Assembly (NCBI RefSeq): GCF_024721175.1
Contig: NZ_CP099399.1
Location: 2,604,001-2,668,000, forward strand
Reading direction: 5' to 3'
Source: Rhizobium sp. Pop5
GTDB lineage: Bacteria; Pseudomonadota; Alphaproteobacteria; Rhizobiales; Rhizobiaceae
DNA: 64,000 bases
This document shows, in pieces, positions 50,572-58,631 of the stretch; positions within the stretch are counted from its first letter, which is position 1, and the number at the start of each line of letters is the position of its first letter. The translations under genes were made by a program, and so were the position numbers. The notes beneath the pieces were generated by a model that worked only from the letters and a program-made list of their open reading frames with translations, had not been told where the DNA came from and ran no database searches.

Positions 50572-51051
50572 ATGATCAAGCTTGCTTCTATCGCAACAGC
50601 CATCGCCCTTGGTATCGGAGCATTCACCTTCGCGTCTCACGCGAATGCCCTGACGATGAAGGAATGCAGCGCCAAATACAAAGCGGCGCAGGCGGCCAAC
50701 AGCCTGAACGGAATGAAATGGAATGATTTCCGCAAGTCGCAATGCGGAACCGACGCAGCGGCAGCACCCGCGGCACCTGCTGCGGGCGATGCCAAGAACG
50801 AAGAGCCGACAATGGCCAATACGGACAACGCAGCCGAGCCGCCGGCAACCACGGCCAAGGCTCCGAAAGGCGTGACGTTCCCCACGAAGGTCTCGGAGAA
50901 ATATGCAAGCGAGTCCCCGGGCAAAGCGAGAATGCATACCTGCCTCGATCAATACAATGCCAACAAGGCGAGCAACACGCTGAACGGCCTCACCTGGATC
51001 AAGAAGGGTGGCGGCTACTACAGCATCTGCAACAGCAAACTGAAGTCCTGA
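50572..51051 (+). CDS. Secreted protein with two cysteine-flanked repeats (PsiF-like)
   Basis: A 159-residue precursor. Signal to SHANAL (about residue 26). The mature protein has two similar units: ECSAKYKAAQAANSLNGMKW...SQC and TCLDQYNANKASNTLNGLTW...SIC, each with a cysteine at both ends and a shared NSLNG/NTLNG-W core, joined by an Ala/Pro linker (AAAAPAAPAAGDAKNEEP). This resembles PsiF-type repeats. GGAGGATG-like site before ATG 50572. Role unknown; periplasmic. Confidence 0.75.
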   Translation: MIKLASIATAIALGIGAFTFASHANALTMKECSAKYKAAQAANSLNGMKWNDFRKSQCGTDAAAAPAAPAAGDAKNEEPTMANTDNAAEPPATTAKAPKGVTFPTKVSEKYASESPGKARMHTCLDQYNANKASNTLNGLTWIKKGGGYYSICNSKLKS

Positions 51052-51120
51052 CGTCATCTCACTGGCAATCGTCGGCGTCGCCCTAAGGCGGCGTCGACAA
51101 CGATCCATAAGGAGGATGCA

Positions 51121-51471
51121 ATGAGTTTATTTGACAATTTGGGCGGCTTGCTGGGAAAGGCGATCAGCAGCCACCCGGGCGGCCTGGGCGGCCTGATGGC
51201 CGATGCCTTTTCCCAATTCGGCGGGCTGGACGGCGTGGTGGCGAAGCTGAACGAAGCGGGCTTGGGATCACAGGTCAATTCCTGGCTCGGACGCGGCGAA
51301 AACCAGCCGATCACACCGGATGAAATCCGCTCCGCGCTGTCGAACGAATATCTCGTCTCGCTGGCGCAGAAGCTTGGCGTGCCCACAGATCAAGTGGCGA
51401 ATATTCTGGCGCAACACCTGCCGGCGGCGGTCGATCAGGCAAGCCCTGATGGGACGATCCGCAGTTCCTGA
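51121..51471 (+). CDS. YidB family (DUF937) protein
   Basis: A 116-residue protein: MSLFDNLGGLLGKAISSHPG, then MADAFSQFGGLDGVVAKLNE, AGLGSQVNSWLGRGENQPIT and VSLAQKLGVPTDQVANILAQ. This is the DUF937/YidB pattern, a helical soluble protein of unknown function common in proteobacteria. AAGGAGG stands eight bases before the ATG. Confidence 0.92.
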   Translation: MSLFDNLGGLLGKAISSHPGGLGGLMADAFSQFGGLDGVVAKLNEAGLGSQVNSWLGRGENQPITPDEIRSALSNEYLVSLAQKLGVPTDQVANILAQHLPAAVDQASPDGTIRSS

Positions 51472-51503
51472 CATTCAACGCGCCATAGCGCGCTTCGGCC
51501 CGA

Positions 51504-52100
51504 TCAGGGTCCATTGACCAGCTTGAGGATGAGCTGTTGGACATTGCCGCCGTCGCCGAGTTCGACCTTGTCGAAGTCCCGGCCGCGCTGGCGCTGCCTC
51601 TGGGAGATCTCGCCGAGGCGGCGCGTCAGCTCGATCCTGATCTTCTTGCAGTCGGGATCGTCGGCGACGGTGAGGCCGATGCTCATCGCCTCGATCTCCT
51701 TGACCATGTCCTTGATCGTCTCGCCATGCACCCGTTCATGAGCCTGCACGCCCGAGATGAAGGCGTCCCAACTGCTCCTAACGGCCGGCGGCAGCGCGGC
51801 CGCCGGCTTCGGCAGCGTATAGGTGATGATCAGCTTCGGCCGATTGGTCGTGATGACGCAGGCATTGCCCTGCGGTTCGTACTTGCGGGTCCAGGTCAGC
51901 TTGAACGTCGTATGCGCGATCACCCGGCCGATGCCGACCTCAGGCCCACGCATCCCGATCGATTCATAAAGCTCGGCTCCGGTCTTGCCTGAAATCGAAT
52001 AGGGCCTGACGTCTTCGACAGCCTGCCACTCGGCCGAAGCAACAACCGGCGCCGACACGAAGACCGCCGCCAATACGAAGAATAAAAAACCTGTTTTCAC
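51504..52100 (-). CDS. DUF922 secreted metal-dependent peptidase-like protein
   Basis: A 198-residue precursor with signal (ending VVASA-E near residue 23). The DUF922 domain has a gluzincin-like HERVH motif in SGVQAHERVHGETIKDMVKE, where the two histidines and the glutamate could bind zinc, plus cysteines at ACVITTNRP and DPDCKKIR. Family members are predicted periplasmic proteases without known substrate. Confidence 0.85.
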   Translation of the reverse strand: MKTGFLFFVLAAVFVSAPVVASAEWQAVEDVRPYSISGKTGAELYESIGMRGPEVGIGRVIAHTTFKLTWTRKYEPQGNACVITTNRPKLIITYTLPKPAAALPPAVRSSWDAFISGVQAHERVHGETIKDMVKEIEAMSIGLTVADDPDCKKIRIELTRRLGEISQRQRQRGRDFDKVELGDGGNVQQLILKLVNGP

Positions 52101-52176
52101 GCCAACCCCGCCGAATGATGTCCAGCGCGGACCCTAGTCGGAGCGGGTGTAGGTTTCAACGAGGCAGAAAGCGGCG

Positions 52177-52638
52177 TCAGAACGGCAGGCGCGCATTTTC
52201 CTTGACCTCCTTCATGACGAAAAATGTGCGGGTCTGCCGGACACCGGGAAGCGCTATCAGCTTTTGCCCATGCAGCTTGTTGAAATCAGCCATGTCGCGG
52301 ACCCTGATCTTCAGCAGGTAATCGAAATCACCGGCGACCAGATTGCAGTCGAGGACATCCTTCAATTCGAGCACGGCACTTTCAAAGGCCGCGAAACTCT
52401 CCGGCGTCGAGCGGTCGAGGACCACGCCGACCATCACAAGCGCCCCGAGGCCAACCGAGGCAGGCGCGACTTCCGCCCTGACGCCGGTGATGTAACCCTC
52501 GTCGAACAGCCGCTGCGTGCGCCGGTGACAGGTGGCGGGGCTGACGCTGACGCGCTCCGCAAGCTCGGCATTCGTCAATCGGCCTTCCGCCTGCAAGGCA
52601 CGCAAAATCTTGACGTCGATCCGGTCCAACGGCTCCAT
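52177..52638 (-). CDS. acdR: Lrp/AsnC-family regulator, probable AcdR
   Basis: A 153-residue Lrp-type protein: N-terminal helix-turn-helix (GRLTNAELAERVSVSPATCH with the usual RRTQRL), C-terminal RAM domain (LVAGDFDYLLKIRVRDMADF). It is divergent from the ACC deaminase gene 153 bases away, exactly the acdR-acdS layout of rhizobia and Pseudomonas, where AcdR activates acdS when ACC is present. ATG 52638 chosen from the family start MEPLDRIDVKIL; an ATG ten codons upstream is possible. Confidence 0.88.
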   Translation of the reverse strand: MEPLDRIDVKILRALQAEGRLTNAELAERVSVSPATCHRRTQRLFDEGYITGVRAEVAPASVGLGALVMVGVVLDRSTPESFAAFESAVLELKDVLDCNLVAGDFDYLLKIRVRDMADFNKLHGQKLIALPGVRQTRTFFVMKEVKENARLPF

Positions 52639-52693
52639 GAAAGAATCTTCCGTTTTGAGTAAAAACATTGCAGATGATTTCAGATGAATACGA

Positions 52694-52718
52694 GAATTTC
52701 TTCTGAAACGAAAGAATG
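52694..52718. promoter_or_regulatory. Candidate Lrp-type site between acdR and acdS
   Basis: TTTCTTCTGAAACGAAAGAA is a rough inverted repeat in the AT-rich middle of the divergent gap, the kind of degenerate dyad Lrp-type proteins bind. Confidence 0.35.
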
Positions 52719-52791
52719 CCTCCAAAAATAGAGAGCACCTTTCAGAGGGTTTGCCTTACGATCCGCGACCATGCCATCACGGAGCGCTGCC

Positions 52792-53811
52792 ATGTCCCTT
52801 CTCGACAAATTCGAACGCTATCCCCTCACCTTCGGCCCCACGCCGATCGAGCATCTTCCGAGATTGACGCAGGCGCTCGGCGGAAAGGTGCAGATCTACG
52901 CCAAGCGCGACGACTGCAATTCGGGTCTCGCCATGGGGGGCAACAAGCTCAGAAAGCTCGAATATATCGTGCCGGATGCGATCGCTTCAGGCGCCGATAC
53001 GCTGGTTTCCATTGGTGGCGTACAGTCCAACCATACCCGTATGGTCGCGGCAACAGCCGCCAAGATCGGCATGAAATGCGTGGTCATCCAGGAGAAATGG
53101 GTGCCGCATTACGACGCCGTCTACGATCGTGTCGGCAATATCCTGATGACGCGGCTGATGGGCGCCGACAGCCGCCTTGTCGATGACGGTTTCGACATCG
53201 GCATCCGCAAGAGCTGGGAGGATGCCATCCAGTCCGTGAAGGATGCCGGCGGCAAGCCCTATCCGATCCCGGCAGGCGCCTCGGTGCACAAATTTGGCGC
53301 CCTCGGCTATATCGGCTTTGCCGAGGAAGTCGCAAAGCAGGAAGAAGCGCTCGGCTTCAAGTTCGATTACATCATCGTCTGCGTCGTCACGGGATCGACG
53401 CAGGGCGGCATGATCGTCGGCTTCGCCGCGCAGAACCGCGCCGACCGGGTGATCGGCATCGATGCCTCGGGCACGCTCGATCAGACGCGCGCGCAGGTCC
53501 GTCACATCGTCGACAACACCGCGGAATTGGTCGGGCTCGGTCGCGCCATTCGCGACGACGAAATCGTCATCAATCCCGATTACGCCTACCCGGCCTATGG
53601 CGTGCCGTCCGAGGAGACCAACGAGGCGATCCGCCTTGCCGCCCGCACAGAGGCCATGATCACCGACCCCGTCTATGAGGGCAAATCCATGCAGGGCCTG
53701 ATAGACCTCACCCGCAAAGGCTTCTTCCCCGAGGGGTCGAAGGTCCTCTACGCCCATCTCGGCGGCGCGCCGGCGCTGAACGGCTACAGCTACTACTACC
53801 GCGAGGGGTAA
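52792..53811 (+). CDS. acdS: 1-Aminocyclopropane-1-carboxylate deaminase
   Basis: A 339-residue PLP enzyme that splits ACC, the plant ethylene precursor, to alpha-ketobutyrate and ammonia. It opens [20 protein letters not shown]; the PLP lysine is K52 in GGNK. The residues that separate true deaminases from D-cysteine desulfhydrases are present: Glu296 in TDPVYEGKS and Leu323 in [11 protein letters not shown]. Length equals the family's. Start at MSLLDKF (52792); seven further codons upstream are possible. Lowering ethylene helps root nodulation. Cytosolic, controlled by the divergent Lrp-type gene. Confidence 0.95.
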   Translation: MSLLDKFERYPLTFGPTPIEHLPRLTQALGGKVQIYAKRDDCNSGLAMGGNKLRKLEYIVPDAIASGADTLVSIGGVQSNHTRMVAATAAKIGMKCVVIQEKWVPHYDAVYDRVGNILMTRLMGADSRLVDDGFDIGIRKSWEDAIQSVKDAGGKPYPIPAGASVHKFGALGYIGFAEEVAKQEEALGFKFDYIIVCVVTGSTQGGMIVGFAAQNRADRVIGIDASGTLDQTRAQVRHIVDNTAELVGLGRAIRDDEIVINPDYAYPAYGVPSEETNEAIRLAARTEAMITDPVYEGKSMQGLIDLTRKGFFPEGSKVLYAHLGGAPALNGYSYYYREG

Positions 53812-53833
53812 CCGCAGGCATGCGTGTCGTTAT

Positions 53834-53858
53834 CCCGGAACTGCTGCACAGTTCCGGG
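53834..53858 (+). terminator. Hairpin after acdS
   Basis: CCCGGAACTG (53834-53843) pairs perfectly with CAGTTCCGGG (53849-53858) around a five-base loop; no T run, so possibly a weak terminator or 3' stabiliser. Confidence 0.55.
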
Positions 53859-53929
53859 CGAGAGGCATCAGCCCTGCAGCGTCTTCACCCTGGCGAGATC
53901 GGAAAAGAGCCATGATGGCGTCGAAGGCA

Positions 53930-54175
53930 ACGAGGAGGTTGAGGTCTATCGACGACAGGTTATCCATGCCGTGGAGACTTGAAGCCCATCGCTATCGACA
54001 GCAAGCATGTCGAGGGCTTTGGTGACATTCGCAGCAGAAATGTCTGCTGCGACCTCCCGGGAAATGCAGGTGATCACTCGATCATCGCCGTCACCGTTCG
54101 CGACGAAAGCGGCGAACCTGTCACGGTCGCCAGCCTCGTCTTCAGCAATGAATGGCTCCAAAAGCGGCGGCCGTT
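53930..54175 (+). pseudogene. Decayed DUF6894-like gene
   Basis: Two plus-strand frames carry successive parts of a DUF6894-like protein: ALVTFAAEMSAATSREM in one, then HSIIAVTVRDESGEPVTVAS and LVFSNEWL in the next frame after about 54065. No recognisable N-terminal YFF segment is left. A frameshift plus loss of the start explains this. The intact relative is on the opposite strand at 54251. Confidence 0.45.
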
Positions 54176-54250
54176 AAAGGGAGCCGCCGGTTTGGCGATG
54201 CTCTCGCCGCATCGACAGGGATTTGACGGGATGGAAGGCCGAACCTGCGG

Positions 54251-54496
54251 CTATCTGGTAATTTCCTCGAGGATCAGCCGGATTTCCGTGACGGGCTTGC
54301 GGCTTTCATCGAAAAGTTCCACCGAAAACATGTTGAGAGGCGCCGACGGCAGCCCTTCGGCGGCCATCTCGGCGAGGATGCGACGCGCTTCCGACTTTTC
54401 GACCTCGACGGACGCAAAATCATGGCCCATCTCGGTTGCTCCGGCGCCATCGCGGTCGAAAAGTCGGAAGTAGAATTTCGGCACGGCATGCTCCAT
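54251..54496 (-). CDS. DUF6894 family small protein
   Basis: An 81-residue protein with the family opening VPKFYFRLFDRDG, then EMGHDFASVEVEKSEARRIL and a C-terminal FSVELFDESRKPVTEIRLIL. Small soluble alpha/beta protein of unknown function, multiplied in rhizobia. Either ATG 54496 or GTG 54484 could be the start; the latter fits the family better. Confidence 0.8.
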   Translation of the reverse strand: MEHAVPKFYFRLFDRDGAGATEMGHDFASVEVEKSEARRILAEMAAEGLPSAPLNMFSVELFDESRKPVTEIRLILEEITR

Positions 54497-54560
54497 CGAT
54501 TATGCTGCTAACGATCCGTTGGGCGACATGTTCCGCCAGATCGGATTTGCAGCCGAACCA

Positions 54561-54959
54561 TCAGAAGCTGCCGGCCTCCGGCGAAGCCAATTCCTCGATG
54601 CCGTCGACGCGGTCGGGATAGAAGGCGAGATGGTCCTTGATGCTGCTGACGGCCGCATTCGGCGCCTCGTAGGTCCAGACCGCATTCTCAGAACGCTTAC
54701 CGCCCGGAGTGATACTGTAATAGGAGGCATCGCCCTTATAGGGGCAATGGCTGCTGTGGTCGGTGCGCCGAAGCAGCGACATGTCCACGTCCCGGCGCGG
54801 AATATACTGCACCGGCGGATAAGAGGCCTCGCGCAGCGTCAGCGCATTGTGGCTGTCGGCAATGACTTTGCCGCCAACGGTCACGACGACTCGGGAGGGG
54901 TTATGCTCGATGGAAATCGGATGGTCCGGCCCCGGAATCTTGATTGACTTGTCCGCCAT
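54561..54959 (-). CDS. DUF427 family protein
   Basis: A 132-residue protein: IPGPDHPISIEHNPSRVVVT, GKVIADSHNALTLREASYPP, YIPRRDVDMSLLRRTDHSSH-C-PYKGDASYYS and YPDRVDG near the end. This is a complete DUF427 domain with the CPYKG motif. Function unknown, cytosolic. Start at ATG 54959 (MADKSIKIPG); the longer frame overlaps the neighbouring gene and is unlikely. Confidence 0.92.
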   Translation of the reverse strand: MADKSIKIPGPDHPISIEHNPSRVVVTVGGKVIADSHNALTLREASYPPVQYIPRRDVDMSLLRRTDHSSHCPYKGDASYYSITPGGKRSENAVWTYEAPNAAVSSIKDHLAFYPDRVDGIEELASPEAGSF

Positions 54960-55024
54960 GAGCTTCGTCTCCAGAAGATATCGATCCCACTCAGATAGGG
55001 CGCGCAAGGACCCGGCCCAAGGTC

Positions 55025-55723
55025 TCAAACCGGGAATTCGAAGCGCGGCGAAACCGAAGTGAGCATCGCCGTCTTCGGTGCAACCGGCCAATGTTGCGCG
55101 AGCGCATCGGCGACTGTCCCAACCAGCCTGGCGACATCCTCGCCGGCGGAGGCATGCAGCGCCTCGGCGACGATCAGCACCGAGCGCGTTGTCTCCCGCA
55201 CTGCCGAACGCCCGCTCTGGCGGTTCGTCCAGCGTCGCGCATGCGCTTTCCCCTCGTCATCGGCAAAGATCACCTCGTCCTGCTCGGGATATTCGATCTC
55301 GCCGCCGAAGGTGAGATAGGTTTCATGCCCCGTTGCCCGCCGCACCTCGAGATCGCCGGCAATCTTTTCCGTATCGAAGACGGCAATCGGCATCGCGAAG
55401 GCGAGCGAAATCGCATTGCAGAGATCGACGAGCGGATTGAGGCGCGGCAGCGCCTGTTCCTGGCGAAAGCGGCGCAACAGCGCTTCGGACGCCGAGCGAT
55501 ATTGCGTCGGCTTCAGTCCCATGCGGGAAAAGCCGCGCCGCCAGGCCTGGATCTCAGGGAATTCGCCTTCCGGCGCTTGGGCGAGCCGGGTCTTGGCAAT
55601 CGCACAGAAGCTTGCGATCGCCGCCCCGACATCTGCCGCCGCATGAATGCCCTCGACGTGAAGCGCGCCGGCGCGAAGCTCCGGAAAGACCTGCCATATG
55701 GCATTGGAGTGGCTGAACTGCAT
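55025..55723 (-). CDS. B3/B4 domain (PheT-like) protein
   Basis: A 232-residue protein with the B3/B4 fold of the phenylalanyl-tRNA synthetase beta chain as a stand-alone domain: MGLKPTQYRSASEALLRRFR, LPRLNPLVDLCNAISLAFAM, and YLTFGGEIEYPEQDEVIFAD. Such proteins may edit mischarged tRNA or bind amino acids; role unproven. Three bases separate it from the EamA exporter gene, so they are one unit. Confidence 0.88.
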   Translation of the reverse strand: MQFSHSNAIWQVFPELRAGALHVEGIHAAADVGAAIASFCAIAKTRLAQAPEGEFPEIQAWRRGFSRMGLKPTQYRSASEALLRRFRQEQALPRLNPLVDLCNAISLAFAMPIAVFDTEKIAGDLEVRRATGHETYLTFGGEIEYPEQDEVIFADDEGKAHARRWTNRQSGRSAVRETTRSVLIVAEALHASAGEDVARLVGTVADALAQHWPVAPKTAMLTSVSPRFEFPV

Positions 55724-55726
55724 GGC

Positions 55727-56626
55727 CTATCTCTCCCCGGCAATGTTCGTTGTGACACGGCTTCCGGCCAGGGCAAGCCCGAACACGGCGGCCAGCACGC
55801 AGGCAATGCCGGCGACCTGGTTGAGCCCGACCGGCTCGCCGAGGATGACGAAAGCGAGCATGACGGCACAAACCGGGGCAAGCGCGGTGAAGAGCGAGGC
55901 TTCCGTGCCGCTCACCCGTTCCGCGCCCGCATACCAGAGCAGAAACCCGCCGACGGTCGGCACCAGCGCATAATAGACCACGGCAGCGACGGCGCTTGCG
56001 GAAACATCATGGGCGAAAGGCGCCTCGAAAACCGCGGGAATCGCTGAGACGACCAAGCCGATGCCGGTCATCAGTGTCGATTGGCAAAGCGGCGCAATCT
56101 CCGCCTTCAGCCGTTTGTTCAGAAGGATGAACAGCCCTTCGCAGACGACCGCCAGGACGATCAACGCATTGCCGAAGAGCGACCCACCGGCCGCATCCGG
56201 CGTGAAGGCGATCGAAAGCACGCCTGCTGTCGCAAAGGCTATGGCAAGAAGCAAAGAGCGCTGCGGCCGCTCGCGAAGCAGCAGAATGGAAATTGCAGCC
56301 GAGACCACCGGCAACGTGCCGATGATGACGCCGGCATCGGCCGCCGAGGTCAGCCCGAGGCCTGTAATCAGCAGCGTGGTGTAACCGACGCTGCCCGCGC
56401 CGGCCTGGACGACGAGGATGAAGCGGTCATGACGGGAGAACTTCGGCAGCCGCGTGCCGGTCACCCGCATCAGCACGAGGAAGACCGGAAAGGCGAGAGC
56501 GAAGCGCAGGGCGGTCGCGGTAAACGGCGGCAGGCCCGAAGCGATGAGCTTGCTCGCAATGACCGTGCTTCCCACCGTCAGCATGGCCAGCGCCAGATAG
56601 AGATGTCCCTGAACCTGTCTCGACAT
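55727..56626 (-). CDS. EamA/DMT-family exporter
   Basis: A 299-residue inner-membrane protein with ten hydrophobic segments in two homologous halves (ALRFALAFPVFLVLMRVTG in the first; TEASLFTALAPVCAVMLAFV and LGEPVGLNQVAGIACVLAAV in the second), the drug/metabolite transporter pattern. Likely an exporter of amino acids or other metabolites. Linked with the B3/B4 gene and preceded by a divergent-looking gap to an AraC regulator on the same strand. Confidence 0.92.
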   Translation of the reverse strand: MSRQVQGHLYLALAMLTVGSTVIASKLIASGLPPFTATALRFALAFPVFLVLMRVTGTRLPKFSRHDRFILVVQAGAGSVGYTTLLITGLGLTSAADAGVIIGTLPVVSAAISILLLRERPQRSLLLAIAFATAGVLSIAFTPDAAGGSLFGNALIVLAVVCEGLFILLNKRLKAEIAPLCQSTLMTGIGLVVSAIPAVFEAPFAHDVSASAVAAVVYYALVPTVGGFLLWYAGAERVSGTEASLFTALAPVCAVMLAFVILGEPVGLNQVAGIACVLAAVFGLALAGSRVTTNIAGER

Positions 56627-56710
56627 TCAACGTCTCCTGTTGGAAGCGCCGACGAAACACCAGGGACCTGTCTGAGGTCTTGAACGAAATTGCAGACGCC
56701 GTGCCGCTGC

Positions 56711-57514
56711 TCAGAGAAAAGCGGAGGCATAAGAGCGCGGCGACAGCCCGTATTTGCGTACAAAGACCCGCGTCATATGGCTCTGGTCGGCAAAACCGCT
56801 GGCAAAGGCTGCCTCCGCAAGCGGCGTGCCGGCGGAAATCAGCCGCCGGGCGATATGGATGCGGGCCTGCACGAGATAGGCATGCGGCGTCATTCCCGTC
56901 GCCTTGGCGAAACCGCGCAGCACCTGGAAGCGGCTGAGCCCGCTTTCCCGGGAAAGATCGGCAAGCGAGACTGATGCAAGCGGATCGCTGTCGATCAGAT
57001 CCCGCGCCGCGCGGATGGATGCCGGCACTGCCGTCCGGTCTTCTTGCCCGGCATATTCCCGCATGACATCGGCAACGAGCTGCAGAAGCAGTTCCTCATG
57101 CAGCAATGCGTCGGCTGTCTCGCCGGTCACCGCGCGAAACAGTGTGTCGAAGCGGGCGGCGATCGCACGGTTGCGGATGACGGGATTTGGAATCTCCGAC
57201 TGTCCCGTCCCACTCTCGCGGATCTCACGCGACAGACCGGTGACGATGGCAGGATCGAAATAGAGGATGCGCCAGGATCGCCCTTCGCCGATCGGCGCGC
57301 CGTCATGCACCTCGTTCGGATTGACCGTGATGATCTCGCCGGCCTCGGCCTCCACCATGCCGCGCCCACTCAGCGATTTCTGCGCGCCGGCAAGGATGAG
57401 GCCAATGCCGAACTGCTCATGCGTATGCCTGCTGAAGCTGTGACGCGTCTCGGCTTCCACCGCTTCGACGCCCGCCAGCGCCGAGCGCAGCATCCTGAAC
57501 TGGTTTTTCGGCAT
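56711..57514 (-). CDS. AraC-family transcriptional regulator
   Basis: A 267-residue regulator: N-terminal cupin-like ligand domain (HSFSRHTHEQFGIGLILAGA, GEIITVNPNEVHDG) and C-terminal double helix-turn-helix (VSLADLSRESGLSRFQVLRG, FASGFADQSHMTRVFVRKYG). I start at MPKNQFRML (57514). It is 84 bases upstream of the EamA gene on the same strand and may activate it, as is common for exporter/AraC pairs. Confidence 0.9.
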   Translation of the reverse strand: MPKNQFRMLRSALAGVEAVEAETRHSFSRHTHEQFGIGLILAGAQKSLSGRGMVEAEAGEIITVNPNEVHDGAPIGEGRSWRILYFDPAIVTGLSREIRESGTGQSEIPNPVIRNRAIAARFDTLFRAVTGETADALLHEELLLQLVADVMREYAGQEDRTAVPASIRAARDLIDSDPLASVSLADLSRESGLSRFQVLRGFAKATGMTPHAYLVQARIHIARRLISAGTPLAEAAFASGFADQSHMTRVFVRKYGLSPRSYASAFL

Positions 57515-57582
57515 GTCTGGTCCGCAGGTCCGATCCCGGTCACTTTGCCAGCCGGACGGACAGGACGCAACCACCGCGGCGG

Positions 57583-58368
57583 CTAGAAGAACTCATCGAG
57601 CAGCTGGTAATAATCGAGCCTTGCCGGATTCGGCGCCGGCAGGCCGTAACGATCAAGAAATGGCTGAACCAGCCCCTTGCCAAAATTGTCGGCGATGCTG
57701 CGGCAGGCGAGCGCGATATCCTGGTAACGGTCGGCGACGCCGAGACGGCTGCAATCGATATAGCCGGAGAACCGGTCGTCGGAAGCGATGAAATTCGGCA
57801 GGCAGGCATCGCCATGCGAAACGACGAGATCCTCGTCGCCGGGCCTCAGCCTCTTGAGCTCGGCGAAGAGTTCGGCAGCGGTTTTCCCAAGCCGGCTCGC
57901 ATCGAAATCCTCCTCGTCGACGATCCCCGCCTCCATGCGCGCCCTGGCGATCGGCAGGCGCTTTTCCAGGCGATGATCGAACGGGCAGGAGGCGATCGGC
58001 AGGCGATGGAGGTCGAGAAGTGCTGCCGCCAGCGATTCGACCCGCGCAAGCGGCGTCAACGCCGACGCGCTGGCAAGATCGGTCCCCGGCAGCGCATCGA
58101 TGAGCAGCCGATTGTGCACACCGTCACTCTCCTCGGCAATGACATCGGGACACGGCAGACCGGAAGCCTTGAGCCAACGAAGCCTATCTGCCTCGTCGGC
58201 AAGTTCGCCGAAGGGACCCGCCTCCTCGGCTTTCAGATAAAGGGTCGGCAATCCGAGAGCTTCCAGCCGGAAGACGCTTGCCGCCGACCGGCCGAGCGCA
58301 TCCCGCTCCATCCGGTATGCTGACAGGCGCTCCGCCACCGGACCGGCAGACAATCTCTCGGAAACCAT
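57583..58368 (-). CDS. Aminoglycoside 3'-phosphotransferase-like kinase
   Basis: A 261-residue APH(3')-type kinase. The catalytic loop HGDACLPN (about residue 187) and the metal motif [17 protein letters not shown] are those of APH(3') enzymes. The N-terminal lobe has LYLKAEE with the ATP lysine. Such proteins in soil bacteria may phosphorylate aminoglycosides or other small alcohols; resistance cannot be claimed from sequence. The ATG at 58368 overlaps the stop of a 53-codon gene (TGATG), so the two are coupled. Confidence 0.88.
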   Translation of the reverse strand: MVSERLSAGPVAERLSAYRMERDALGRSAASVFRLEALGLPTLYLKAEEAGPFGELADEADRLRWLKASGLPCPDVIAEESDGVHNRLLIDALPGTDLASASALTPLARVESLAAALLDLHRLPIASCPFDHRLEKRLPIARARMEAGIVDEEDFDASRLGKTAAELFAELKRLRPGDEDLVVSHGDACLPNFIASDDRFSGYIDCSRLGVADRYQDIALACRSIADNFGKGLVQPFLDRYGLPAPNPARLDYYQLLDEFF

Positions 58369-58529
58369 CAATGAAATGTTTCGGCGGGCGCGGCCTCGAG
58401 AAGGATCTCGAAGGCTTCTTCCAGTGCCGCCACTAGAATATCGGTCAGCTCGTCGCCCTTGTTTTCCAGGAACAGCGCGCTGACGGCTTCGTCCTGACGC
58501 TCAAGAAAACGCTCAATCTCGTTCGACAT
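58368..58529 (-). CDS. 53-residue acidic small protein upstream of APH-like gene
   Basis: The frame reads MSNEIERFLERQDEAVSALF, LENKGDELTDILVAALEEAF, EILLEAAPAETFH: an amphipathic, acidic, all-helical small protein. GGAAGGACA precedes the ATG and its stop overlaps the kinase start by one base. Codon use is that of real genes. I know no family; it could be a leader or a small partner of the kinase. Confidence 0.6.
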   Translation of the reverse strand: MSNEIERFLERQDEAVSALFLENKGDELTDILVAALEEAFEILLEAAPAETFH

Positions 58530-58631
58530 ATCATTGTCCTTCCTCACCGTACCATCACGGCCATGAGGAGAGGCTAGATGCGGTTCCTTGCGTGTGGCTG
58601 GTTGCCGGAGCAGGCTTGTGCCACGTGAAGG

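Noticed and set aside
53834-53858. EcfG-type promoter at the GGAAC in the acdS hairpin
   Set aside because: GGAAC is part of a palindromic stem and no CGTT follows at 16-17 bases.
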